DNA of 64,000 bases, from the NCBI GenBank assembly GCA_046518185.1, contig JBKGRZ010000003.1, forward strand, positions 1 to 64,000. The letters run 5' to 3'. The number at the start of each line of letters is the position of its first letter. The stretch's first letter is position 1. This stretch comes from Scandinavium vulneris_A (GTDB lineage: Bacteria; Pseudomonadota; Gammaproteobacteria; Enterobacterales; Enterobacteriaceae). Shown here in pieces: positions 24,295 to 33,769 of this stretch. Made by a program: the position numbers and the translations under genes. The notes below the pieces were generated by a model, which saw nothing but the letters and a program-made list of their open reading frames with translations, was not told the DNA's origin and searched no databases.

Positions 24295-26700
24295 TTACCA
24301 GGTTTTACCAATGTTAAACTGGAACTGCTCCGCTTTGTCTCCCTCGTACTTTTTAAACGGCTGGGCGTAGGAGAAGACCAACGGCCCCAATGGAGACATC
24401 CATTGTAATGCGATACCTGCAGACATACGGATGTTGCTCGGGTCACCATAATCAGGCACCCCGGCAGCTTGCATCTGCGCGGTGTTTTCCCAGTTGGTAT
24501 CCCAGACGGTACCTGCATCCCAGAAGAAGGAGGTACGGACTGAGTTAGCATATTTATCACTGATAAACGGCGTCGGCACAATCATTTCGGCGCTGATAAC
24601 GGCCATGGCGTTACCACCCACCGCATCATCAGATTTACACAGGGTAGCGTTGCCGCAGTTATCCTGGTTCGGACCGTAGTACACGGCTTTTGGACCGATG
24701 TTGTTCGACTGGAAACCACGGACGGTGCTTGAGCCACCCGCATAGAAGTTTTCATAGAACGGCATTTCTTTACCGCCTAAACCGTCACCGTAACCCCAAC
24801 GCGTACGACCCAACAGCACCCACTTGTGATCGTCATCGATCGGGAAGTAGGAAGCGGTATCGAGCGTGACTTTGTAGAACTCGTTATCAGAGCCCGGGAC
24901 AGTCACTTTACCGTTCAGGTTGACACGAGAACCATCCGTTGGGAAGAACCCACGGTCAAGGTGGTTATACGTCCAACCGTAGTTGAAGGTGAAGTCATCC
25001 GCCGAGAAGCCCGCATCGTCGTTGGTGGTGCTGGTACCCTGACCGATCGAATCCAGATAGCGGTTCATTGCCACCTGCGGCTGCATGTTGGACAGGTCGT
25101 TGTGGACATAACCCAGACCGGCGCGCAGCGTGTTGTATTCATTGATCGGGAAGCCCAGTGTACCGTCAACGCCATAGCTCTTGTTGGTATACGAGGACAG
25201 GTCCGCATCATCAGCTTTAAAGTCATTGTAGAAGATACGACCACCGAGGCTCACACCATCCACCGTGAAGTACGGGTTGGTCACAGAAAACTCAGAGTAG
25301 GTCTGGTAGTCGTTCTTGGTGCCATTAATGCCGACGGAGTAACCCGTACCGAGCCAGTTATCCTGCTGGACGCCAACCTGGAAGCTGATCCCGCTCTCGG
25401 TGCCGTAACCAATACCGAAGTTGAAGCTACCGGTGTTACGTTCTTTCACCTTGTAGACCACGTCAACCTGGTCCGGGCTGCCCGGTACACGCTGAGTGTC
25501 AACGTCGACGGTTTCGAAGTAGCCCAAACGGTTCAGACGATCTTTACCCGTATCGACTAAATCGCTGCCAAGCCATGCCCCTTCCATCTGGCGCATTTCA
25601 CGACGCAGAACGGTATCTTTAGAGGTATCGTTACCTTCAAAGCGGATCTTACGCACGTAGTAACGGTTACCCGCATCTACGCTCACGTGCAGCTTAACGG
25701 TTTTGTCAGCATCATTAATTTCAGGCTGAGACTGTACGCGCGGATAGGCGTAACCGTAGCGACCGAGAAGTTTCTTGATGTTATCTTCCATTTTGGTCAC
25801 TTTGGCACCGTTGTAGAGCTCACCCGGCTCCACTTTGGTCAGGCTTTCGATTTCCGCAGAGTGCCCCGCCAGGTTCCCGTTCACCTCAACGCCAGAAAGC
25901 TTGTACTGATCGCCTTCGGTGATGTTAACGGTGATGTAGATACCTTTTTTATCCGGCGTCAGGCTAACCTGCGTGGAATCGATATTGAAACGTGCGTAGC
26001 CGCGATCCAGATAGTAGCTGCGCAGGGTCTCAAGGTCGCCCGCCAGTTTCTGTTTCTGGTATTTACGATCGCCGACCACGTTCCACCACGGAACTTCGTC
26101 ACGCAGCTGGAAGTTGGAGATCAGTTCGTCGGTACTGAACGCGTGGTTACCAACGATGTTGATCTGTTGAATTTTGGCCGATACGCCTTCCTGGAAGACC
26201 AGTTTGAGGTCAACACGGTTACGCGGCAGCGGAGTCACAACGGCTTTTACGCTCGCGCTGTACTTACCGACGCTGTAATAGAAGTCTTCCAGACCCTTCT
26301 CGATATCACCGAGAGTGGTACGGTCGAGGGATTCGCCAACGCGAACGCCAGAGGCTTCGAGGTTCTGCTTGAGCATGTCATCTTTCACCGATTTGTTACC
26401 GGAGAAAGTGATGCTGGCAATCGTTGGGCGCTCTTTGACCTGCACCAGCAACGTATCACCATCACGCAGAACACGAACATCCTCGAAGTTGCCGGTGGCA
26501 AACAGCGCGCGGATGGTGTTACTGATGTCTTCATCAGTAACCGTATCGCCAGGACGAACTGGCATGCTGAGGAGAGCCGCACCAACAGCGACTCGCTGCA
26601 AGCCTTCGAAATGAATATCCTTCACTACGAATCCGTCAGCACCGTATACGGTCGCGCTGCCGAACAGCAGCGACGCTATGAGCAACTTTTTCATCGCCAT
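24295..26700 (-). CDS. bamA: outer-membrane protein assembly factor BamA
   Basis: BamA is the essential core of the BAM complex, which folds and inserts outer-membrane beta-barrel proteins. The 801-residue precursor has a signal peptide (about 1-20, ending VYGA), five POTRA domains (about 21-420) and a 16-strand barrel with the loop-6 motif VRGF and a C-terminal aromatic Trp. Relative to E. coli (810) the differences are in the surface loops, including a shorter loop 6 that still keeps the nearby Cys pair (DNCGNATLC). It stands between rseP and skp, joining three envelope quality genes. Confidence 0.97.
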   Translation of the reverse strand: MAMKKLLIASLLFGSATVYGADGFVVKDIHFEGLQRVAVGAALLSMPVRPGDTVTDEDISNTIRALFATGNFEDVRVLRDGDTLLVQVKERPTIASITFSGNKSVKDDMLKQNLEASGVRVGESLDRTTLGDIEKGLEDFYYSVGKYSASVKAVVTPLPRNRVDLKLVFQEGVSAKIQQINIVGNHAFSTDELISNFQLRDEVPWWNVVGDRKYQKQKLAGDLETLRSYYLDRGYARFNIDSTQVSLTPDKKGIYITVNITEGDQYKLSGVEVNGNLAGHSAEIESLTKVEPGELYNGAKVTKMEDNIKKLLGRYGYAYPRVQSQPEINDADKTVKLHVSVDAGNRYYVRKIRFEGNDTSKDTVLRREMRQMEGAWLGSDLVDTGKDRLNRLGYFETVDVDTQRVPGSPDQVDVVYKVKERNTGSFNFGIGYGTESGISFQVGVQQDNWLGTGYSVGINGTKNDYQTYSEFSVTNPYFTVDGVSLGGRIFYNDFKADDADLSSYTNKSYGVDGTLGFPINEYNTLRAGLGYVHNDLSNMQPQVAMNRYLDSIGQGTSTTNDDAGFSADDFTFNYGWTYNHLDRGFFPTDGSRVNLNGKVTVPGSDNEFYKVTLDTASYFPIDDDHKWVLLGRTRWGYGDGLGGKEMPFYENFYAGGSSTVRGFQSNNIGPKAVYYGPNQDNCGNATLCKSDDAVGGNAMAVISAEMIVPTPFISDKYANSVRTSFFWDAGTVWDTNWENTAQMQAAGVPDYGDPSNIRMSAGIALQWMSPLGPLVFSYAQPFKKYEGDKAEQFQFNIGKTW

Positions 26701-26731
26701 CGTTATTATGCGTTCTTCCTAACACTCTCGC

Positions 26732-28084
26732 TTATAGGCGAGAGAAATCATTGAAAAGTGCAAGCCCCATTAACAACACCAGCAATATTGAGCCAATGCG
26801 ATAACTAAAGTCTTGAACTCGCTCGGATACCGGCCCGCCCTTCAGCTTTTCGATCGCTAAAAAGAGCAGATGACCCCCGTCTAAAACGGGTAGCGGGAAC
26901 AGGTTGATAATGCCCAGATTCACACTGATGAGCGCAAGAAACATCAGATAGTAAATCAACCCAAACTCCGCTGACATTCCAGCCCCTTGGGCAATCGAAA
27001 TTGGCCCACTGAGGTTGTTCAGTTTTACGTCACCGGTTATCAATTTCCCCAGCATTTGCACCGTTAACTTCATCAACTGCCAGGTTTTATCCGTGGCCTG
27101 AATGATGGCAGCGAACGGTCCGTACTGGCGCACTGTCTTGTATTCATCGGGCAGCGGGATAATTTTAGGTACTACCCCTGCAAACCCCTCAGCTTTCCCT
27201 TTACCGGGCTTTGTATCTGGTATCAGCGTTAAAGACAAGGGGCTGCCTTGTCTGTCAATCTCGAGGCGCAACGGCTTGCCGGGATTGTCGCGCACCAGCG
27301 TGACAAAAGTCATCCACTGTGTGAGCGGCTGACCATCGACTTTAACGATCCTGTCGCCTGCTTGCAAACCTGCTTTGCGTGCAGCAGAGTCGTTTTGCAC
27401 TTCAGCCAGCACCGGTTCAACCTGCGCACCGCGTGGTCGAATCCCCAGTGACGCGACCGGATCTTCTTTGTCTGGCTCAAATTCCCAGTGGCGCAGATTG
27501 AGAATTCTATCCTGGCGCTGCTGGGTTCCGAAAGGGGCAACGGTGAGCGTGGTTTGCTCGTCACCAATTTTGGTTACCAGCGCCAAACGGACCGCATCCC
27601 AATCAGGCGTTTCGATACCATCTACGGCTTTAAGTTCCGTTCCTGGTGCAATTTGTGCTTCCGCAGCAATCGAATTGGGGGTTATTTCACCAATTACTGG
27701 GCGTACGCCAGGGACGCCGATGATAAACACCAGCCAGTAGGCAAAGATGGCAAACAGAAAATTCGCAACCGGACCGGCTGCAATGATCGCCGCACGCTGA
27801 CCGACGGTTTTGTTATTGAAGGCGTAGTGACGCATCTCCGGTGCAACCGGTTCGACACGCTCATCCAGCATTTTGACGTAACCGCCCAACGGGATCAGGG
27901 CGATGACATATTCGGTACCTTGACGGTCAACGCGACGCCAGAGCGCTTTACCAAAACCGATGGAAAAGCGCTCAACCCGGACACCGCAGCGACGAGCAAC
28001 CCAGAAATGACCAAATTCATGCACGGTGATTAAGACACCCAGTGCAACAATGAATGCCGCCAAATTCCAGAGAATGCTCAGCAT
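26732..28084 (-). CDS. rseP: site-2 intramembrane zinc protease RseP
   Basis: RseP cleaves the anti-sigma factor RseA within the membrane after DegS has cut it, releasing sigma-E, and also clears leftover signal peptides. From the ATG at 28084 the protein has 450 residues, the E. coli length, with the zinc site HEFGH at 22-26 in the first membrane helix, two PDZ domains (about 125-310) and the third metal ligand in LDGGH near residue 402. The 15-codon longer reading is rejected because it would place charged residues before the first membrane segment. It lies between cdsA and bamA. Confidence 0.96.
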   Translation of the reverse strand: MLSILWNLAAFIVALGVLITVHEFGHFWVARRCGVRVERFSIGFGKALWRRVDRQGTEYVIALIPLGGYVKMLDERVEPVAPEMRHYAFNNKTVGQRAAIIAAGPVANFLFAIFAYWLVFIIGVPGVRPVIGEITPNSIAAEAQIAPGTELKAVDGIETPDWDAVRLALVTKIGDEQTTLTVAPFGTQQRQDRILNLRHWEFEPDKEDPVASLGIRPRGAQVEPVLAEVQNDSAARKAGLQAGDRIVKVDGQPLTQWMTFVTLVRDNPGKPLRLEIDRQGSPLSLTLIPDTKPGKGKAEGFAGVVPKIIPLPDEYKTVRQYGPFAAIIQATDKTWQLMKLTVQMLGKLITGDVKLNNLSGPISIAQGAGMSAEFGLIYYLMFLALISVNLGIINLFPLPVLDGGHLLFLAIEKLKGGPVSERVQDFSYRIGSILLVLLMGLALFNDFSRL

Positions 28085-28095
28085 AAAACCTTCCG

Positions 28096-28953
28096 TCAAA
28101 TCGTCCTGAAGACTAAAAGTAGCAGGCAAGCAAAGACCGGAACCGCCGCCGTCAGGCTGTCAATTCGGTCCAGAATCCCACCGTGACCAGGGATCAAATG
28201 CCCACTGTCTTTGATACCGGCTTCTCGCTTAAACATACTTTCTGTCAAATCACCCAGTACGGACGCCAGCGCGGCAACCAACGAGCAGGTCAACAGGGTC
28301 GCAGGTGCGACATCAAGGTTTACACACAGACCGTAAATCCAGGAGATAACAGCCGCCGTGAACAACCCGCCGATAAATCCTTGCCAGGTCTTGCCCGGTG
28401 AAACTTTCGGCGCCAGCTTGTGCTTACCGAACAGCTTACCAAACATGTAGGCCCCGGAATCTGCGCCCCACACGAGGATCATGACATACAGCAACCACAG
28501 CGCACCGCTGTAGTGGTTGTCATCGTAATGCCAGGCACGTAGCGTCAGCATTCCCCAGAAAAAGGGGATAATGGTCAGCAGACCAAACACCAGACGCAGC
28601 GTTTTGGAATCACGCCACAGCGCGGCAGAGCCCGGGTAAAACAGAACTAGCAACAGCGCGACAATCCACCATCCTAACGACGCCCAAAGGGCACCTTCAA
28701 CCAAGGGTTGATGGACGTTATGGTGATATTGCGGAAGCCAAAAGAGCATCGCGGCGAGAATCAGCCCGCAAAGCACCGCCAGCCATACCCGCTGTGAACG
28801 GGATTTAAACCCGCTTAATTGACCCCATTCCCACGCCGCCAACATGCACACCAGCAGGGTGACAATCGCAAACGCGACCGGCGGCAATAAAAACAGGGCC
28901 GCTATGACAACGGGTATTAAAACGAAAGCAGAGATCAGGCGATACTTCAGCAA
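28096..28953 (-). CDS. cdsA: phosphatidate cytidylyltransferase
   Basis: CdsA makes CDP-diacylglycerol from phosphatidic acid and CTP at the inner membrane, the branch point of phospholipid synthesis. The 285-residue protein has about eight hydrophobic helices and the family signature near the C-terminus (GDLTESMFKR...KDSG...PGHGG..DR.DS). Translation begins at TTG, as in E. coli. It lies 18 bases after uppS and 11 before rseP, so the three are likely co-transcribed. Confidence 0.97.
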   Translation of the reverse strand: MLKYRLISAFVLIPVVIAALFLLPPVAFAIVTLLVCMLAAWEWGQLSGFKSRSQRVWLAVLCGLILAAMLFWLPQYHHNVHQPLVEGALWASLGWWIVALLLVLFYPGSAALWRDSKTLRLVFGLLTIIPFFWGMLTLRAWHYDDNHYSGALWLLYVMILVWGADSGAYMFGKLFGKHKLAPKVSPGKTWQGFIGGLFTAAVISWIYGLCVNLDVAPATLLTCSLVAALASVLGDLTESMFKREAGIKDSGHLIPGHGGILDRIDSLTAAVPVFACLLLLVFRTI

Positions 28954-28971
28954 GAGCTACCCCCATCAGGC

Positions 28972-29724
28972 TTAGTCGCCACCAGGCTCGGTGCCGCCGA
29001 AACGACGCTCTCGATTGGCAAAGGCATGCAGCGCACCTTCAAAGTCTTGTTCATCGAAATCGGGCCAGAGAACATCTGTAAAGTAAAGTTCGGCGTAGGC
29101 AATTTGCCACAGCAAAAAGTTACTTATGCGATGCTCTCCCCCTGTCCTAATTACTAAATCTACGGGAGCCAGTTCATGCATGCAGATCTGCTGACCCAGC
29201 AAATCCTCAGTGATATCTTCAGGACGAAGGTGCCCTTCCTGAACCTGTGCAGCTAAATGCTGAACTCCCTGGATGATATCCCAGCGCCCACCATAGTTCG
29301 CGGCAATATTTAGCGTCAGCCCGGTATTATTCTGGGTCAACGCTTCTGCCTTGCGAATACGCTCCTGCAAACGGGCGTTAAAGCGGCTGGTATCACCGAT
29401 AATGCGCAGACGTACATTGTGTCTGTGCAGGCTTTTGACTTCGCTGTCGAGCGCCCAGACAAACAGTTCCATCAGCGCACTGACTTCCTGCGCAGGTCGG
29501 TTCCAGTTTTCACTGCTAAAGGCGTAAAGCGTTAACGCCTCAATACCGTTATTTGCCGCAAATGAGACGGCACGGCGCACCGATTTCGCCCCGGCTTTGT
29601 GGCCGAAAGCACGGATCTTGCCTTGTCTCTTCGCCCAGCGACCATTGCCGTCCATAATGATGGCCACATGTTGACAGCCGTGGGCAGGCAGGTTCTCGCT
29701 GATTGGTTGGTTAGCAGACAACAT
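28972..29724 (-). CDS. uppS: undecaprenyl diphosphate synthase
   Basis: UppS (IspU) adds eight isoprene units in cis to farnesyl diphosphate, making the C55 lipid carrier for peptidoglycan and O-antigen. The 250-residue protein shows the family motif IMDGNGRWAK with catalytic Asp25, and RTGGE..RISNF.LWQ with WPDFDE near the C-terminus. It is the first gene of the run to accA and comes after dxr, which feeds the same isoprenoid pathway. The C-terminus is a few residues shorter than in E. coli. Confidence 0.97.
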   Translation of the reverse strand: MLSANQPISENLPAHGCQHVAIIMDGNGRWAKRQGKIRAFGHKAGAKSVRRAVSFAANNGIEALTLYAFSSENWNRPAQEVSALMELFVWALDSEVKSLHRHNVRLRIIGDTSRFNARLQERIRKAEALTQNNTGLTLNIAANYGGRWDIIQGVQHLAAQVQEGHLRPEDITEDLLGQQICMHELAPVDLVIRTGGEHRISNFLLWQIAYAELYFTDVLWPDFDEQDFEGALHAFANRERRFGGTEPGGD

Positions 29725-29781
29725 AACGCGTTATTAGTCCATGAAAAGGAATTAGCGGTACCGGAATACAGACGCTCAGCG

Positions 29782-29808
29782 CAAAAAAGCCGTGTAAATC
29801 CACGGCTC
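29782..29808 (-). terminator. terminator between dxr and uppS
   Basis: On the minus strand GAGCCGTG/CACGGC form a stem (29808-29789) followed by six T. It lies about 100 bases after the dxr stop and 60 before uppS, so uppS probably has its own promoter or depends on read-through. Confidence 0.7.
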
Positions 29809-29910
29809 CCCCGTTAACACTTTGTCGTTACAGCGTTATCGGCTGGCGCAGACTATAACACTGAAGCCCAGCGCTAACAAATGCCAGCGCATCCGTTGAA
29901 CGGATAATCA

Positions 29911-31107
29911 TCAGCTTGCGAAGCGCGTCACCTGTTGGCTCGCAACACTTCTGGCTCGTGCATCGACCTCCATGACCTCATCAACGCAACCCGGCTCCTG
30001 CAAATCCAGCGTGGACAGCACCGCCAGATTCACGGCGGCAATATCAGTGAAGCGGATCTTCGCGTTCAGAAATGCGTCTACGCTCACTTCGTTGGCGGCG
30101 TTCAGCGCGGTCGTTGCCGCCTGGCCCCGGTCGAAGGCCTCCATCGCCAGCTTCAGGCACGGGTAACGCTGATAATCAGGCGCGGCAAATGACAACTCGC
30201 TCAGCGCATAAAAATCCAGAGGCTTAACGCCGGATTCAACGCGATTTGGCCAGGCCATCGTATGCGCGATAGGGGTACGCATATCGGGTTCGCCCAGCTG
30301 CGCCAGCACGCTGCCATCACGGTAGCGCACCATCGAGTGAATCACGGACTGCGGATGGATAATCACCTCCATCTGCTGAGCCGAAGCGTTGAACAGCCAG
30401 CGTGCTTCTATGTATTCCAGACCTTTGTTCATCATGGTGGCAGAGTCGACTGAAATTTTACGTCCCATCGACCAGTTCGGATGACGACAAGCCTGATCCG
30501 GCGTCATATCGCGCAGTTCAGGCAACGGCGTTTCACGGAAAGGACCACCAGATCCGGTAAGCAAAATCGACGATACGCCATTTTGCTCAAGGGAAGCGTA
30601 CCCCAGCTGATTTTGAATTGTTTCCGGTAAACTCTGAAAAATGGCGTTATGTTCGCTGTCGACCGGCAACAAGCGTGCCCCGCTCTCTTTCACCGCGTCC
30701 ATAAAAAGACGACCACAGGTGACCAGCGATTCTTTGTTGGCCAGCAGAATGGTTTTTCCGGCGCGAATCGCCGCCAGCGTCGGCATCAGCCCGGCGGCAC
30801 CGACAATCGCTGCCATCACATGATCGACATCATCGAGCGCAGCCACGTCGCACGCGGCCTGCTTTCCACTCAGAACTTCCGTCTGGCTCCCATGCTGTCG
30901 CAGCGCCACAATCAATGCTGCGGCACTCTGTGCATCATCCATGACGGCGTATTGCGGGGAGAACTCCAGGCATTGCTCGACCATGCGGTCGACGTTTTTC
31001 CCCGCCACCAGCGCGGTAACGGTGAAGAGGTCGCGATTGTTACGCACCACGTCCAGCGTGCTGCAGCCGATGGAGCCTGTGGAGCCCAGAACGGTTAAAT
31101 GCTTCAT
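29911..31107 (-). CDS. dxr: 1-deoxy-D-xylulose 5-phosphate reductoisomerase
   Basis: Dxr (IspC) turns DXP into MEP with NADPH, the committed step of the non-mevalonate isoprenoid pathway and the target of fosmidomycin. The 398-residue protein has the nucleotide-binding LGSTGSIG at the N-terminus, the NKESLVTCG motif, and metal-binding residues in DSEHNAIFQ. The ATG at 31107 gives the exact E. coli length; the 11-codon longer reading is rejected. It lies between frr and uppS on the same strand. Confidence 0.97.
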   Translation of the reverse strand: MKHLTVLGSTGSIGCSTLDVVRNNRDLFTVTALVAGKNVDRMVEQCLEFSPQYAVMDDAQSAAALIVALRQHGSQTEVLSGKQAACDVAALDDVDHVMAAIVGAAGLMPTLAAIRAGKTILLANKESLVTCGRLFMDAVKESGARLLPVDSEHNAIFQSLPETIQNQLGYASLEQNGVSSILLTGSGGPFRETPLPELRDMTPDQACRHPNWSMGRKISVDSATMMNKGLEYIEARWLFNASAQQMEVIIHPQSVIHSMVRYRDGSVLAQLGEPDMRTPIAHTMAWPNRVESGVKPLDFYALSELSFAAPDYQRYPCLKLAMEAFDRGQAATTALNAANEVSVDAFLNAKIRFTDIAAVNLAVLSTLDLQEPGCVDEVMEVDARARSVASQQVTRFAS

Positions 31108-31129
31108 GAAAAATCCGAGTGAAGAAAGG

Positions 31130-31180
31130 CTAAAAAGCAAAACGCCGCCAGCAAAACCCGAGGGTTTCCTGTACGGCGTT
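31130..31180 (-). terminator. terminator after frr
   Basis: On the minus strand AACGCCG pairs with CGGCGTT (31180-31174 with 31147-31141), with an inner AAACCC/GGGTTT stem, and TTTTGCTTTTT follows. It ends about 25 bases before the dxr start, so dxr needs read-through or a promoter of its own. Confidence 0.65.
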
Positions 31181-31199
31181 CATCAGATAACGTCAGAAA

Positions 31200-31757
31200 T
31201 CAGAACTGCATCAGTTCTGCTTCTTTCTCTGCCAGCGCCGCGTCTACTTTTTTGATAGCGGCGTCAGTCATTTTCTGTACATCGTCCTGTGAACGACGAT
31301 CGTCATCTTCGCTGATCTCTTTGTCTTTCAGCAGCGCTTTTACTTTATCGTTAGCATCACGGCGTACGTTACGCACGGAAACACGTGCCTGCTCAGCTTC
31401 GCCACGCACGATCTTAGTCAAATCTTTACGACGTTCTTCCGTCAGTGGAGGCAGTGGAACACGGATATCGGTGCCCGCAGAGCTCGGGTTCAGACCGAGA
31501 TCTGATGCCATGATCGCTTTTTCAACGGCCGGGCTCAGGGAGCGGTCGAACACGTTGATTTTCAGGGTACGGGAATCTTCTACCGTCACGCTTGCCAGCT
31601 GGCGCAGCGGAGTCGGGGTACCGTAATATTCAACAATAATGCCGTCCAGCAGGCTAGGAGAAGCGCGACCGGTACGGATTTTGCTGATTTGGTTTTTGAA
31701 TGATTCTACGCATTTTTCCATGCGCACTTCGGCATCTTTTCTGATATCGCTAATCAC
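31200..31757 (-). CDS. frr: ribosome recycling factor
   Basis: Frr splits the post-termination ribosome together with EF-G; it is essential. The 185-residue protein has the tRNA-like L shape: a three-helix bundle plus a small domain with the conserved GRASP.LLDGI.V.YYG stretch near residues 30-50. It begins with GTG, as in E. coli, and is followed by a clear terminator. It lies downstream of pyrH, in the rpsB-tsf-pyrH-frr translation block. Confidence 0.97.
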   Translation of the reverse strand: MISDIRKDAEVRMEKCVESFKNQISKIRTGRASPSLLDGIIVEYYGTPTPLRQLASVTVEDSRTLKINVFDRSLSPAVEKAIMASDLGLNPSSAGTDIRVPLPPLTEERRKDLTKIVRGEAEQARVSVRNVRRDANDKVKALLKDKEISEDDDRRSQDDVQKMTDAAIKKVDAALAEKEAELMQF

Positions 31758-31921
31758 GTTACGAATCCTTGAAATCTTGTCTCAGGCTGACCATACGGCA
31801 CATCCACCTGTTCGCGGGTGTGCTAAGTATAGCCCGTATAATTACTGGCGCCGAAAATGGCAGCCTGGTAAGCATCGCAATAATAAAGCGGAATCTTACC
31901 CTTATTTCTCACTGACGGGTA

Positions 31922-32647
31922 TTACTCAGTGATTAAAGTGCCTTCTTTCTCACCCATGACCACACGACGCAGCGCGCCAGGTTTGTTCATGTTGAAAACG
32001 CGAATCGGCAGTTTGTGGTCACGCGCCAGCGTAAACGCGGCCAGATCCATCACTTTCAGTTCTTTATCCAGCACTTCAGCGTAGCTCAGCTGCTCGTACA
32101 TGGTTGCCGTTGGATCGGTTGCCGGGTCAGCGGTAAACACGCCGTCAACTTTCGTGGCTTTCAGCACCACGTCGGCTTCAATTTCAATCCCGCGCAGGCA
32201 TGCGGCGGAATCGGTGGTGAAGAATGGGTTACCGGTACCCGCAGAGAGGATAACCACGCGGTTATTGCGCAGCAGGCTGATAGCCTCGGCCCAGCTGTAG
32301 TTATCACACACACCATTCAGCGGAATGGCGGACATCAGGCGGGCGTTCACATAGGCGCGGTGTAGCGCATCACGCATTGCCAGGCCGTTCATGACCGTTG
32401 CCAGCATGCCCATGTGGTCGCCCACAACGCGGTTCATACCCGCTTTTGCCAGACCCGCACCACGGAAGAGGTTACCACCACCAATCACCACACCGACCTG
32501 GATCCCCAGTTCGACCAGTTCTTTAATTTCCTGCGCCATACGGTCGAGAATGCTGGCATCGATACCGAAGCCTTCAGTTCCCTGCAGTGCTTCGCCACTG
32601 AGCTTAAGCAGAATGCGTTTGTAGACGGGTTTTGCATTGGTAGCCAT
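31922..32647 (-). CDS. pyrH: UMP kinase
   Basis: PyrH phosphorylates UMP to UDP and belongs to the amino acid kinase family, not to the usual NMP kinases. The 241-residue protein has the N-terminal KLSGEALQG motif, the GGGNLFRG loop near residue 57 and DHMGMLAT. In E. coli it is activated by GTP, inhibited by UTP, and also takes part in pyrimidine-linked control of carAB. It is found between tsf and frr, with a 150-base gap after tsf that holds a terminator. Confidence 0.97.
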   Translation of the reverse strand: MATNAKPVYKRILLKLSGEALQGTEGFGIDASILDRMAQEIKELVELGIQVGVVIGGGNLFRGAGLAKAGMNRVVGDHMGMLATVMNGLAMRDALHRAYVNARLMSAIPLNGVCDNYSWAEAISLLRNNRVVILSAGTGNPFFTTDSAACLRGIEIEADVVLKATKVDGVFTADPATDPTATMYEQLSYAEVLDKELKVMDLAAFTLARDHKLPIRVFNMNKPGALRRVVMGEKEGTLITE

Positions 32648-32759
32648 ATTTCTTTCCTGGGACTGTCAACGTTTGAGATGGGTTATTTCTGGCGACAAGG
32701 ATATATCGCTCATCAGTGCAAGCCTATAGGAGCCTGACTGATTTTCACTTGATGAGGCT

Positions 32760-32790
32760 CAAAAAGAAGCCGCCCTCAGGCGGCTCCTTT
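32760..32790 (-). terminator. terminator after tsf
   Basis: On the minus strand GCCGCC/GGCGGC (32784-32779 with 32774-32769) is followed by TTCTTTTT. It lies right after the tsf stop and closes the rpsB-tsf transcript before pyrH. Confidence 0.8.
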
Positions 32791-32797
32791 AAGATAA

Positions 32798-33649
32798 TTA
32801 AGACTGCTTGGACATTGCAGCAACTTCTGCTGCGAAGTCAGTCTCAACTTTCTCGATACCTTCGCCCACTTCAAAGCGGATGAAGTTAGTCACGGTAGCG
32901 TTGTGCTCTTTCAGGAACTGACCAACAGTTTTGCTCGGATCCATAACGAAAGGCTGGCCGGTCAGAGAAACTTCGCCGGTGAATTTCTTCATGCGGCCTT
33001 CAACCATTTTCTCTGCGATTTCTTTCGGCTTACCAGACTGCATCGCGATGTCCAGCTGAACCTGGTACTCTTTTTCTACCACGTCAGCAGACACGTCTTC
33101 TGGGTTAACGAATTCTGGCTTGCTTGCTGCAATGTGCATTGCAACGTGCTTAACCAGCTCTTCGTCAGCGCCATTAGCGGCAACCAGAACACCGATGCGA
33201 GCACCGTGCAGGTAGCTACCCAGTACGTCGCCTTCCAGGGAAGCCACACGACGGATGTTGATGTTCTCACCGATTTTAGCAACCAGAGCAACACGTTCTT
33301 CTTCGAACTGCGCTTTCAGAACTTCAACGTCAGTGATTTTGCCAGCCACTGCTGCGTCCAGAACTTTGTTCGCGAAAGCCTGGAAACCGCCGTCTTTAGC
33401 AACGAAGTCAGTCTGGCAGTTAACTTCCAGAATGATACCGTAGTTGCCGTCGATCTTAGTGATGATCACGCCGTCAGCAGCAACGTTGCCTGCTTTTTTA
33501 GCTGCTTTGATCGCACCAGATTTACGCATGTTTTCGATTGCCAGCTCGATGTCGCCATTCGCTTCAGTCAGTGCTTTTTTGCAATCCATCATGCCTGCGC
33601 CAGTACGTTCGCGCAGCTCTTTTACCAGGGAGGCGGTAATTTCAGCCAT
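32798..33649 (-). CDS. tsf: elongation factor Ts
   Basis: EF-Ts is the nucleotide exchange factor that recycles EF-Tu-GDP. From the ATG at 33649 it has 283 residues, the E. coli length, with the N-terminal UBA-like domain (VKELRERTGAGMMDCKKAL) and the TDFVA motif (TDFVAKDGGF near residue 81) that inserts into EF-Tu. The longer reading to 33739 would run back through the rpsB-tsf terminator and is rejected. It is the second gene of rpsB-tsf. Confidence 0.97.
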   Translation of the reverse strand: MAEITASLVKELRERTGAGMMDCKKALTEANGDIELAIENMRKSGAIKAAKKAGNVAADGVIITKIDGNYGIILEVNCQTDFVAKDGGFQAFANKVLDAAVAGKITDVEVLKAQFEEERVALVAKIGENINIRRVASLEGDVLGSYLHGARIGVLVAANGADEELVKHVAMHIAASKPEFVNPEDVSADVVEKEYQVQLDIAMQSGKPKEIAEKMVEGRMKKFTGEVSLTGQPFVMDPSKTVGQFLKEHNATVTNFIRFEVGEGIEKVETDFAAEVAAMSKQS

Positions 33650-33706
33650 TCTAAAATCCTCGGGAAATGTGGACCGCCCGGCGTTTAGCCAAACGGTCTT
33701 AAAAAT

Positions 33707-33733
33707 GAAAAAGGGGCCGCTAAGAGGGCCCCT
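33707..33733 (-). terminator. attenuating terminator between rpsB and tsf
   Basis: On the minus strand AGGGGCC/GGCCCCT (33733-33712) with a T-run makes a rho-independent hairpin between rpsB and tsf. In E. coli a terminator at this place gives partial read-through into tsf, setting the ratio of S2 to EF-Ts. Confidence 0.8.
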
Positions 33734-33769
33734 ATCCATACTCGGTACTAATAAGGGGCTTAAACCTTA

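Noticed and set aside
24171..24581. N-terminal extension of Skp by 137 codons
   Set aside because: It would overlap bamA and put the signal peptide inside the protein; the GTG at 24170 has a good ribosome site.
25687..26754. 355-codon plus-strand frame opposite bamA
   Set aside because: Antisense shadow of bamA; no start signal and no family resemblance.
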